Source: DASUZD01 sp036377055 (GTDB lineage: Bacteria > Actinomycetota > Thermoleophilia > Gaiellales > Gaiellaceae). From it: a stretch of DNA of 10,978 bases. Location: the NCBI GenBank assembly GCA_036377055.1, contig DASUZD010000027.1, forward strand, positions 1 to 10,978, written 5' to 3'. The notes below the pieces were generated by a model. That model was not told the DNA's origin. It was given only the letters and a program-made list of their open reading frames with translations, and ran no database searches. This document shows, in pieces, positions 5,759 through 10,978 of the stretch (position 1 is the stretch's first letter; every line of letters begins with the position of its first letter). The position numbers and the translations under genes are program-made.

Positions 5759-6921
5759 CGGCGAAGCGTCGTTCCTCGTGCCGCGTCGAAGGCGACGACG
5801 CTCCCGGAGGCGCGGACGACGTACAGTCGCCGGTCGTCGGGGCTGAAGCCCATCCCAGCGACGCGGCCCGCCGAGTAGGGGCCGCGGACGCGGCCGAAAG
5901 CGGCGTCGTACGCCCAGATCGCGCCGCCGGTCGAGAAGTAGACAGTGCGGCCGTCGTGCGAGACCGCGGCGATCGCGGCGGACGCGAGCGAGGCCGAGCC
6001 CGTGCCGCGAAAGCGAACCGGCTTCGCGATCGTCCCGCGCAGAAGGTCGAGCTGCGTCACGACGCCGAGCGCCGGGTTCGCGGCGAACAGCTTCGTGCCG
6101 TTTGGGGCGAGCGCGAGCACGTACTGGCTCAGCGTGACGAAGTCGTCGGAGCCGCCGCCCGGGAGGTCGAGGCAGCGCGCGGACGCGCCGCGAAGGTCGA
6201 GGGCGTGGACGAACGACTTCGAGTGCTCGGTGTCGAGGTAGAGCGTGAGCAGGTACGCGCCGTCCGGCGAGCCGACCGCGCTCCAGGCGGTTCCGGTCAT
6301 CGTCTCGTCCTGGCCCTTCACGCGGAGCGACCCCTGACGGAGCTTCCCGGCCGCGACGCCGTAGAGCCGCACGGAGTAGACGCTGCCCGAGTGCTGGATG
6401 AGGAAGAGGCGCAGGCCGTCGTCCGAGATCGTGTCGACCTCCCACCACCCGGCGAGCGGGATCGTTCGCACGACGCGCGCAGCCTCGACCGAGTAGACAG
6501 CGAGGCGTGTGCTCGTGCCGTTGTTCTTGCGCGCGCCGAGGACGAGCCAGCGCCCGTTCGCGGAGATGCCGGCGAGGAGCCACTGACCGGGGATCGTGTG
6601 CGTGCCGAGCGCGCGGCCGGTCGTCGTGCTCAGCCGCGTGAGGACGGTGCGGCCGCTAGAGAAGCGGGCCGCGAAATAGCGGCTGCCGTCGTACGAGAGG
6701 AGGCCTGCGGGGAGGGAGAAGCGGCGCTCGCCGGTCACGAGGTCGTACGCGGCGAGCGGGCCGAGCGAGCCGGCGGAGCGGACGAAGAGAAGGCGCGAAC
6801 CAGGCGCGGTGACGCTCTGCGCACCGCAGGACGATGGCGGACAGCCGTCGTCGGTGCGAGCGGAGGCGGTGGCGGGAAGCAGGGCGAGAGCGAGGAGGGC
6901 GAGCGGGACGATGCGGGTCAT
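5755..6921 (-). CDS. secreted WD40-like beta-propeller protein
   Basis: The 388-aa product has an N-terminal Sec signal peptide (hydrophobic 4-16, ATASA cleavage region near 17-21), then two closely spaced cysteines (Cys27, Cys32) at the mature N-terminus. The rest consists of repeated four-strand blades. Typical cues are LAAYDLVTGERRFSLP, ISANGRWLVLGAR, VGSPDGAYLLTLYL, LAPNGTKLFAANP, VSHDGRTVYFSTGGAIWAYD and FSPDDRRLYVVRASGSVVAFD. This is the YncE/YVTN/WD40-like pattern seen in exported binding or scaffolding propellers; no catalytic residues are evident. ATG 6921 is firm: AAAGGAG lies 5 nt upstream and the signal peptide begins there. The start is 20 bp after the stop of the upstream exported protein, so the two form an operon transcribed away from the sigma-factor gene. 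Ligand unknown. Confidence 0.87.
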   Translation of the reverse strand: MTRIVPLALLALALLPATASARTDDGCPPSSCGAQSVTAPGSRLLFVRSAGSLGPLAAYDLVTGERRFSLPAGLLSYDGSRYFAARFSSGRTVLTRLSTTTGRALGTHTIPGQWLLAGISANGRWLVLGARKNNGTSTRLAVYSVEAARVVRTIPLAGWWEVDTISDDGLRLFLIQHSGSVYSVRLYGVAAGKLRQGSLRVKGQDETMTGTAWSAVGSPDGAYLLTLYLDTEHSKSFVHALDLRGASARCLDLPGGGSDDFVTLSQYVLALAPNGTKLFAANPALGVVTQLDLLRGTIAKPVRFRGTGSASLASAAIAAVSHDGRTVYFSTGGAIWAYDAAFGRVRGPYSAGRVAGMGFSPDDRRLYVVRASGSVVAFDAARGTTLRR

Positions 6922-6941
6922 GGCAGCTCCTTTCTCGGGCA

Positions 6942-8006
6942 CTACATGCTGGGAGGCGCAGGAGGTCCCGCCCACGACGCGCGGAGGTCGGCGTCGCCCT
7001 CCCCGCCGAGGTCGAAGCCCGGCAGGCGGGCCGCGAACCGCGTGAGGTCGATCGTGCGACGTGTCCGGCTGTCGATCGCAGCGAGAGCACCCTCGGTGCT
7101 GTGGTAGAGCAGCCAGCCGCCTCTCCACGTGAGGTCGGCGCCGCGGGCGCAGAGCGCGAACCGGAGCCGGCGGTGGAGCGCGCGGACGACCGAGCCGTCC
7201 GCGCGCAGCAGCTCGACGTCGTCGAAGCCGCGGGTGCGGTAGCCCCTATAGCCGTGAGTCACCGTGAACGCGACTCCACCCGCGCCGGCGACTGGGACCG
7301 CGACGTCTCCCGCGAAGCGCGCAAGGCCGAGGAGCGAGCCTTCGGCGCGCAGCACGGCGATCCGGTGGCGAGTGAGGACGGCGACGAGCCCGTCCGAGAG
7401 CGGGTCGATCCACGCTCCCGGCAGGGTCCGGCCGAGCCGTGTCCGCAACCTGCCGTCGCTGCGGAAGAGCGTGCCGCGGCGATCGACGTAGAGCAGCGTT
7501 CCGCTCGCGGGGTCGAGCGCGTAGCTCCTGACCCGCCGAGCGAGTACGCGGAGGCGCCGGCCGGCGGCGTCCCGAACGTCGAGATCGGTGCGGCGGCCGC
7601 GGAAGCGGAGCGCTACGAGCGTCCCCCGGCGGGTCCAGGCGAACGGAATGCCATGGCCGACCTCGCGCTCCGGTTCTCCGTGGACGGAGAAGTACAGCCG
7701 AGCGTGGTAGCCGAGCGCGATCGCACGCGGGCCGGGTCGGAGCACGACGTCGTAGAGCCGATACCGCCGCGCCGAGTGCCAGGCGCCGAGCACGACGTGT
7801 CCGTCAGTACGAATCCGCGTGGTCGGGAGCGGCGGCAGCGACGCCGCGGTGACGGAGCCGTCTCGAGCGAGGGTGAACGACGCGCAGCTCGTCGTCAGCA
7901 CGACCGGCGCGGGGAGGCCCGCCGGCCCGCGGAGAACGTGCCGCGCGCACGGCGGCGGAGGCGCCGACATGAGCGCCGCGACGAGCAGCGAGAGCACGAG
8001 GTGCAC
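6942..8006 (-). CDS. exported beta-propeller-like protein, divergent from the ECF sigma gene
   Basis: The 354-aa protein starts with a short hydrophobic export segment (2-13), then a proline run and Cys20; this is not a good lipobox, so cleavage after MSA is more likely than lipidation. The mature part shows repeated blade-like units (LARDGSVTAASL, RIRTDGHVVLGAW, FAWTRRGTLVALRF, LDPASGTLLYVDRRGTLF, IDPLSDGLVAVLTRHRIAVL, LLRADGSVVRAL, LTWRGGWLLYHSTEGALAAIDS), consistent with a degenerate six- to seven-bladed propeller. The GTG start at 8006 has no Shine-Dalgarno; TAGCTC ends 6 nt before it, mirroring the sigma gene on the other side. The neighbouring propeller gene lies 20 bp downstream. The divergent arrangement with the sigma/anti-sigma-like pair suggests these surface proteins may be part of that regulon. 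The exact fold and ligand are not established. Confidence 0.78.
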   Translation of the reverse strand: MHLVLSLLVAALMSAPPPPCARHVLRGPAGLPAPVVLTTSCASFTLARDGSVTAASLPPLPTTRIRTDGHVVLGAWHSARRYRLYDVVLRPGPRAIALGYHARLYFSVHGEPEREVGHGIPFAWTRRGTLVALRFRGRRTDLDVRDAAGRRLRVLARRVRSYALDPASGTLLYVDRRGTLFRSDGRLRTRLGRTLPGAWIDPLSDGLVAVLTRHRIAVLRAEGSLLGLARFAGDVAVPVAGAGGVAFTVTHGYRGYRTRGFDDVELLRADGSVVRALHRRLRFALCARGADLTWRGGWLLYHSTEGALAAIDSRTRRTIDLTRFAARLPGFDLGGEGDADLRASWAGPPAPPSM

Positions 8007-8032
8007 CGATCTGAGCTACGTGCCGGACTCGC

Positions 8033-8048
8033 CGTGCGGTCCCGCACG
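8033..8048. promoter_or_regulatory. perfect inverted repeat in divergent promoter region (IR-1)
   Basis: Arms CGTGCGG (8033-8039) and CCGCACG (8042-8048) are exact reverse complements separated by TC. It lies 27 nt upstream of the exported propeller's GTG, and 48 nt upstream of the sigma ATG. A dimeric regulator's operator is a reasonable reading. GC-rich DNA makes such arms less rare than elsewhere. Confidence 0.4.
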
Positions 8049-8056
8049 TATCTGCG

Positions 8057-8078
8057 CAGTGGACCTCCGGAGGCACTG
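8057..8078. promoter_or_regulatory. inverted repeat over the sigma-gene -35 region (IR-2)
   Basis: The left arm is CAGTG, then GA, then CCTCC (8057-8068). The right arm is GGAGG directly followed by CACTG (8069-8078). All ten bases of each arm pair; the GA is a two-base insertion. The core is the 10-bp palindrome CCTCCGGAGG at 8064-8073. It ends 6 nt before the TAGAGT -10 and so covers the -35 position of the sigma gene, where a bound protein would control it. Confidence 0.45.
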
Positions 8079-8084
8079 GTCTCG

Positions 8085-8090
8085 TAGAGT
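8085..8090 (+). promoter_or_regulatory. candidate -10 element (TAGAGT) for the ECF sigma gene
   Basis: TAGAGT ends 6 nt before ATG 8097, which would put the transcription start at the A of the start codon. There is no Shine-Dalgarno before this ATG, in contrast to the strong GAGGAGG before the next gene in the operon. No standard -35 is present; the inverted repeat occupies that place. Confidence 0.45.
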
Positions 8091-8096
8091 CGGCGC

Positions 8097-8645
8097 ATGG
8101 CGGGGTCGCGCCGTCAGCAGCGCGCCTGGATGCGAGGTGCTCAGAGCGGCTCCGCTGCGGACTTCGAGGCGCTCTTCCGCGAGCACTGGTCGCGCGCGTA
8201 CCGCGCCGCCTACCTCGTCGTGCACGACGCCGCGGCCGCCGAGGACATCGCGCAGGAGGGATTTCTCGCCGCCATGCGCGTCCTCGATCGCTTCGACCGC
8301 CGCCGTCCTTTCGGGCCGTGGCTGCACCGGATCGTCGTCAACCGCGCGATCGACTGGGCCCGCGCGCGCAGCCTCCGCGGGGAGGTCTTCGCCGAGAGCC
8401 TGCTCGAGGTCGCGGCCCCGGCCGTCGAGGCGCCCGTCAGCCGCGGCCCGTACGACGACACGACGGTCGCCGCGCTCGCAGAGCTCTCGCCGGAGCACCG
8501 CGCGGTGATCGTGCTGCGCTACCTGCTCGAGTACACGCCGGGCGAGATCGCGTCGTTGCTAGATCTTCCGCGCGGGACGGTGAACTCGCGCCTCCGCCGT
8601 GGGCTCGACGCGCTCGCCGGTCGGCTCCAAGAGGAGGAGCGATGA
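8097..8645 (+). CDS. ECF-type RNA polymerase sigma factor (sigma-70 family)
   Basis: The 182-aa product has the two-domain ECF layout. Sigma region 2 covers about 23-90: FEALFREHWSRAYRAAY, then the 2.2 segment AEDIAQEGFLAAM (48-60), which contacts core polymerase, and PFGPWLHRIVVNRAIDWAR, which recognises the -10. After a 35-residue linker comes sigma region 4 (about 129-175): LSPEHRAVIVLRYLLEYTPGEIASLLDLPRGTVNSRLRRGL, a helix-turn-helix for the -35. Length is normal for ECF factors. Its stop overlaps the start of the membrane propeller gene as ATGA, a classic sigma/anti-sigma arrangement. The ATG is 6 nt after a -10-like TAGAGT, suggesting leaderless transcription, and an inverted repeat sits over the -35 position. 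The stimulus and ECF group cannot be read from this window. Confidence 0.94.
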   Translation: MAGSRRQQRAWMRGAQSGSAADFEALFREHWSRAYRAAYLVVHDAAAAEDIAQEGFLAAMRVLDRFDRRRPFGPWLHRIVVNRAIDWARARSLRGEVFAESLLEVAAPAVEAPVSRGPYDDTTVAALAELSPEHRAVIVLRYLLEYTPGEIASLLDLPRGTVNSRLRRGLDALAGRLQEEER

Positions 8646-9820
8646 CGGACGTCCGCCGCCGCCTGCGCGCCGTGCCGCTGCCGGACGAGGACGGCGCGCG
8701 CGAGCGCACGTGGAACGTCGTCCGCACCGCATTCGAGGAGCGCGAGGCCGTCTCCTGGCCGCGGCGGCACGCGCGACCGCTTGTCGCCGTGGCCGCCGGT
8801 CTGGCGGTCCTCGCCGCCGCGCTCTCGCCGCCCGGCCGTGCGGTCGTCGGCTCGCTCCGGGACGCGATCGGGCGCGAGAAGGTGGTCGGCGTCCAGCGCG
8901 CCGAGCCGGCGCTGTTCCGGCTTCCGGCGCAGGGCCAGCTGATCGTCAACTCGCGCGTCGGCCCTTGGATCGTCCAGCCCGACGGGTCGAAGCGGCTGCT
9001 GCACGGCTGGACGACCGCGGAATGGTCGCCCTCCGCGAAGTACGTGATCGCGACGCGCGGGCACGAGCTCGCCGCGCTGACCCCGCACGGCGACGTGCGT
9101 TGGTCGCTCGCGCGCCGCGGCCGGATCGCCGGCGCGAGCTGGTCGTTCGAGGGCTACCGCGTCGCGTACCTGAACGGGACGCAGCTCCGCCTCGTAATCG
9201 GGAACGGCAAGGGCGACCGCATGCTCGTCCCGCGCGTCCGCCCGGTCCCGCCGGCGTGGCGCCCCGTCGGGCCTGAGCACGTGCTCGCGTATGTGGGCGC
9301 CCGCGGTGCCGTGCACGTGATCGACGCAGACACGCGCAGCGAGCTTGGCAGCTTCCGCGAGGGCGACCCGGAGCAGCTCCTGTGGTCGCGCGACGGAAGC
9401 CTCGTCGTCGCGCGGTCGAGCGGCCTGATCAGCGTCTACCGGCCCGACGGGGTTCGCGTCGTCGGCATCTCGACGCGCTCGCTCGGGGTCGTGCCGCACT
9501 CGATTCCCGCCGCGGCGTTCTCGCCTTCCGGCCGCACGCTCGCGTTCGCGACCTACGACGCGCGCGCCAACCGCAGCTCGATCTCGGTCGTGCCGCTGCC
9601 GAATGGGCTCGAGCGCCGCCTCTACAGAGGCCCGGGCCACTTCGGCGACCTGACCTGGTCGCCCGACGGGCGCTGGCTGCTCGTCGCGTGGCCGGACGCG
9701 AACCAGCTGCTCTTCCTCCGGACACACGGCCCGCAGAAGGCACGCGCGGTCTCGGACGTCCGGCGCCAGTTCGGCGGCGGCTTCCCGCAGGTCGGCGGCT
9801 GGTGCTGCGCAGCGGAGTAG
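8642..9820 (+). CDS. single-pass membrane protein with extracytoplasmic WD40-like propeller; candidate anti-sigma factor
   Basis: The 392-aa product has three parts: a 45-residue charged cytoplasmic N-terminus (VRRRLRAVPLPDEDGARER... FEERE), a transmembrane helix at about 46-61, and an outer region of about 320 residues. The outer region has propeller-type blades (WTTAEWSPSAKYVIATRG, WSFEGYRVAYLNG, LLWSRDGSLVVAR, AAFSPSGRTLAFATYD, LTWSPDGRWLLVAWPD), which resemble TolB/LpqB-type propellers. It ends in a glycine-rich tail with Cys-Cys. Start support is strong: GAGGAGG 5 nt upstream and an ATGA overlap with the sigma gene. By position it should be the sigma factor's membrane-bound regulator. 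It has no HxxxCxxC zinc anti-sigma motif, and its cytoplasmic part is shorter than a normal anti-sigma domain (about 70-90 aa), so that role is inference. Its stop codon bases also form the -10-like TAGTGT of the next gene. Confidence 0.88.
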   Translation: MTDVRRRLRAVPLPDEDGARERTWNVVRTAFEEREAVSWPRRHARPLVAVAAGLAVLAAALSPPGRAVVGSLRDAIGREKVVGVQRAEPALFRLPAQGQLIVNSRVGPWIVQPDGSKRLLHGWTTAEWSPSAKYVIATRGHELAALTPHGDVRWSLARRGRIAGASWSFEGYRVAYLNGTQLRLVIGNGKGDRMLVPRVRPVPPAWRPVGPEHVLAYVGARGAVHVIDADTRSELGSFREGDPEQLLWSRDGSLVVARSSGLISVYRPDGVRVVGISTRSLGVVPHSIPAAAFSPSGRTLAFATYDARANRSSISVVPLPNGLERRLYRGPGHFGDLTWSPDGRWLLVAWPDANQLLFLRTHGPQKARAVSDVRRQFGGGFPQVGGWCCAAE

Positions 9821-9823
9821 TGT
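9818..9823 (+). promoter_or_regulatory. candidate -10 element (TAGTGT) for the selenoprotein peroxiredoxin
   Basis: TAGTGT begins with the TAG stop codon of the upstream membrane protein and ends 7 nt before ATG 9831. The nearest purine-rich stretch (GCGGAG) is 13 nt from the ATG, too far for normal ribosome binding, so a leaderless transcript from here is plausible. Read-through from the sigma operon is the alternative. Confidence 0.4.
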
Positions 9824-9830
9824 GCGCAGC

Positions 9831-10289
9831 ATGCTGACGGCGGGCGACCGGGTTCCGGAGGCGACGGTTTGGGGGGCGCCAGGCGAGGGGGTCTCCGTGG
9901 CGGAGCTCGGGGAGGGCCGCCCCGCGCTGCTCCTCTTCTACCTCTTCGACTGGTCCTCGACCTGAACGAACGAGATGGAGCTCCTGCGTGACAGGAGCGC
10001 GGAGTTCGAGGAGGCAGGCGTACAGGTCTTCGGGATCTCGCGCGACTCGCCGTGGACGCACATCGCGTGGCGGCAGACGCTCGACCTCAACTTCCCGCTG
10101 CTCTCCGACTGGAACGGCGAGGCCGTGCAGGGCTTCGGAATCGCCCAGGAGTTCCGCGGCCTGAAGGACGTGGCCGAGCGGACGGCGTTCCTCGTGGACG
10201 CGGACGGTACGGTCCGCCGCGCATGGCGCTACGGGACCTCGGAGGTGCCGGACTTCGACGAGCTGCTCGAGGCCGCGCGGGCTTTGTAG
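9831..10289 (+). CDS. selenocysteine-containing peroxiredoxin (AhpC/TSA-redoxin family), in-frame UGA at 9963-9965
   Basis: The frame from ATG 9831 to TAG 10289 encodes 152 residues with one internal TGA at codon 45. It reads LLLFYLFDWSST-U-TNEMEL: the first strand and helix of a thioredoxin-fold peroxiredoxin, with the TGA exactly where the peroxidatic cysteine belongs. Ser42 stands at -3, as in the PxxxT/SxxC motif; Pro at -7 is Leu. Downstream, VQVFGISRDSPWTHIAWRQ (64-82), FPLLSDWNGEAVQGFGI (88-104) and RTAFLVDADGTV (117-128, with the conserved catalytic Arg117) are intact. No Cys occurs anywhere else, so without recoding there would be no redox centre; this makes it a 1-Sec type needing an external reductant. 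A hairpin follows the TGA. ORF callers would start at ATG 9975 and lose the active site. The alternatives are a nonsense mutation or a TGC-to-TGA sequencing error, both less likely given the position and hairpin. Confidence 0.86.
9967..10008 (+). promoter_or_regulatory. putative bacterial SECIS element
   Basis: Immediately after the in-frame TGA (9963-9965), the mRNA can form a two-part hairpin. The upper stem pairs GCTCCTG (9980-9986) perfectly with CAGGAGC (9992-9998) around a 5-nt loop CGTGA (9987-9991). The lower stem pairs CGAAC (9967-9971) with GTTCG (10004-10008), leaving an internal loop of 8 and 5 nt. Known bacterial SECIS elements sit inside the coding region just past the UGA, with a small apical loop carrying a G near its start about 16-37 nt downstream. 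Here the loop begins 21 nt after the TGA and its second base is G. SelB binding of this loop is inferred, not shown. Confidence 0.72.
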
Positions 10290-10978
10290 CGCTCGCCTGC
10301 GCGCTCTACTTCGCGGCGGGAGTCGCGACGACGTGGCCCGCGGTGCGCGACGCCGGGTCGAGCTTCATGGCCGGAGGCGCGCCCGGCCACGGCGAGGCGG
10401 CGCCCGGCGACCATCTCCAGACCGTCTACCACTTCTGGCTCGTCGGCGACCAGCTCGAGCACGGCCACACGCCGTGGGTCGACCCGTACAGCTTCCGGCC
10501 CGAGTCCGCGCCCGTGCCGAACTTCGCAGGCTGGCCCTTCGGGCTCGTCTTCTGGCCGCTCGGCGCGATCTTCGGCGTCGTGCGCGGCTGGAACCTCCTC
10601 GTGCTGCTCGGGTACGTCGCGGCCGGCGGCTTCACCTGCCTCTGGCTCCGGGAGCTCGGCCTCCCGCGCGGCGCTGCGCTCGTCGGCGGGCTCGCGTTCG
10701 CGATCGCGCCCTACCGCGCCGCCCAGAGCACCGGCCACCTGCTCGGCCCGATCTCGATCCTGCTTCCGCTTGCGCTTTACGCGATCGAGCGCCAGTCGGT
10801 CGTGCTCGCCGTCGCGGCGGTCGCCTCGATCCCGCTCTCGGGCCAGGTGCACCTCGCGCTCGGGGCGGTGCCGTTCGTGTGCGCGTACGCCCTCGCGCGC
10901 GCGCGCGACCGCCGCGTCTTCGCCGCCGTCGCCGCGCTCGTCGTCTCGGCGGTCACCGCGGGAGCGCTCGTCAAGGTG
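10223..10978 (+). CDS. multi-pass membrane protein, GT-C glycosyltransferase-like (N-terminal part, cut off by window)
   Basis: An open frame with no stop runs from ATG 10223 to the window end (252 codons). The N-terminus is basic (LRRAARGRAG), then a helix at about 21-38. An outer loop follows with GDHLQTVYHFWLVGDQL (62-78) and HTPWVDPYSFRPES (82-95), and then successive helices at about 104-120, 123-140, 150-163, 175-188, 192-205 and 232-250. A first outer loop bearing an Asp (here Asp63 or Asp87) followed by many helices is the layout of GT-C enzymes, which move sugars from polyprenyl-phosphate donors at the outer membrane face (YfhO and mannosyltransferase-like proteins). The family call is tentative. 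The start overlaps the peroxiredoxin by 67 bp; no ATG/GTG/TTG lies between it and the first helix, so this is the most reasonable start. No Shine-Dalgarno is evident. Confidence 0.75.
   Translation, partial: MALRDLGGAGLRRAARGRAGFVALACALYFAAGVATTWPAVRDAGSSFMAGGAPGHGEAAPGDHLQTVYHFWLVGDQLEHGHTPWVDPYSFRPESAPVPNFAGWPFGLVFWPLGAIFGVVRGWNLLVLLGYVAAGGFTCLWLRELGLPRGAALVGGLAFAIAPYRAAQSTGHLLGPISILLPLALYAIERQSVVLAVAAVASIPLSGQVHLALGAVPFVCAYALARARDRRVFAAVAALVVSAVTAGALVKV

Noticed and set aside
5542..7107. 521-aa plus-strand ORF
   Set aside because: It is the antisense shadow of the secreted propeller genes. The product is an Arg/Ala/Glu-rich string with no fold signature, while the minus strand has signal peptides, a Shine-Dalgarno and blade motifs.
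8519..9832. 437-aa minus-strand ORF opposite the membrane propeller
   Set aside because: Antisense shadow: Arg/Ala-rich, no transmembrane or domain pattern, and the plus strand has an ATGA-coupled start with a strong Shine-Dalgarno.
9975..10289. A 104-aa protein starting at ATG 9975
   Set aside because: It begins in the middle of the peroxiredoxin active-site helix and lacks the first strands and the catalytic residue. The upstream in-frame half is clearly homologous peroxiredoxin sequence, so the full gene with recoded TGA is the better model.
9831..10289. Peroxiredoxin pseudogene caused by a nonsense mutation
   Set aside because: There is only one stop, it falls exactly on the catalytic Cys codon, the frame and the catalytic Arg are intact downstream, and a SECIS-like hairpin follows. 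I keep it as the main alternative until sel genes are checked.
1..10978. CRISPR arrays, IS elements, attachment sites, tRNA or rRNA genes
   Set aside because: No spaced direct repeats, transposase-like ORFs, terminal inverted repeats or structural RNA motifs were seen on either strand.

Overview
This is a very GC-rich, densely packed bacterial chromosome segment. It uses GTG starts heavily, often lacks a Shine-Dalgarno sequence, and has almost no intergenic space. Base composition, start usage and gene content (secreted WD40-like propellers, a GCS2-type carboxylate-amine ligase, a zinc-ribbon Nudix protein) suggest a deep-branching actinobacterium of the Thermoleophilia type (Gaiellales/Solirubrobacterales). 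That placement is inference. No tRNA, rRNA, CRISPR array, IS element or phage gene was seen, and no gap over 300 bases lacks a gene.

Layout. 1-382 (-) is a truncated DUF2231 membrane protein, and 426-590 (-) a 54-aa hypothetical. 663-1460 (+) is a diacylglycerol-kinase-family lipid kinase, converging with a 30-bp overlap on a zinc-ribbon Nudix hydrolase (1431-1940, -). A 57-bp divergent gap with a TACAT repeat leads to a translationally coupled pair: a tiny acidic protein (1998-2126, +) and a stand-alone cyclic-nucleotide-binding domain (2123-2494, +). The latter converges on a beta-lactamase-fold serine hydrolase (2491-3303, -). Back-to-back with that hydrolase is a Rid-family protein (3327-3710, +), followed by a YbdK-type ligase (3738-4934, +).

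The next block is a secreted/surface module. Three minus-strand exported proteins (6942-8006, 5755-6921, 4938-5720) lie divergent from an ECF sigma factor (8097-8645, +). The sigma gene is coupled by ATGA to a single-pass membrane protein with a large predicted extracytoplasmic propeller (8642-9820, +), a candidate non-canonical anti-sigma factor. The 90-bp divergent region holds two inverted repeats.

The most notable feature is at 9831-10289 (+). A peroxiredoxin reading frame there is interrupted by one in-frame TGA exactly where the peroxidatic cysteine belongs. The frame stays fully conserved on both sides, no cysteine occurs elsewhere in the protein, and a perfect 7-bp stem with a G-containing 5-nt loop sits 21 nt after the TGA. 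This is best read as a selenocysteine-containing peroxiredoxin with its own bacterial SECIS; an automatic caller would truncate it to a start at 9975. A GT-C-like multi-pass membrane protein (10223-end, +) runs off the window.

A recurring TAGnnT hexamer 6-9 nt before start codons suggests that several genes here are transcribed as leaderless mRNAs.
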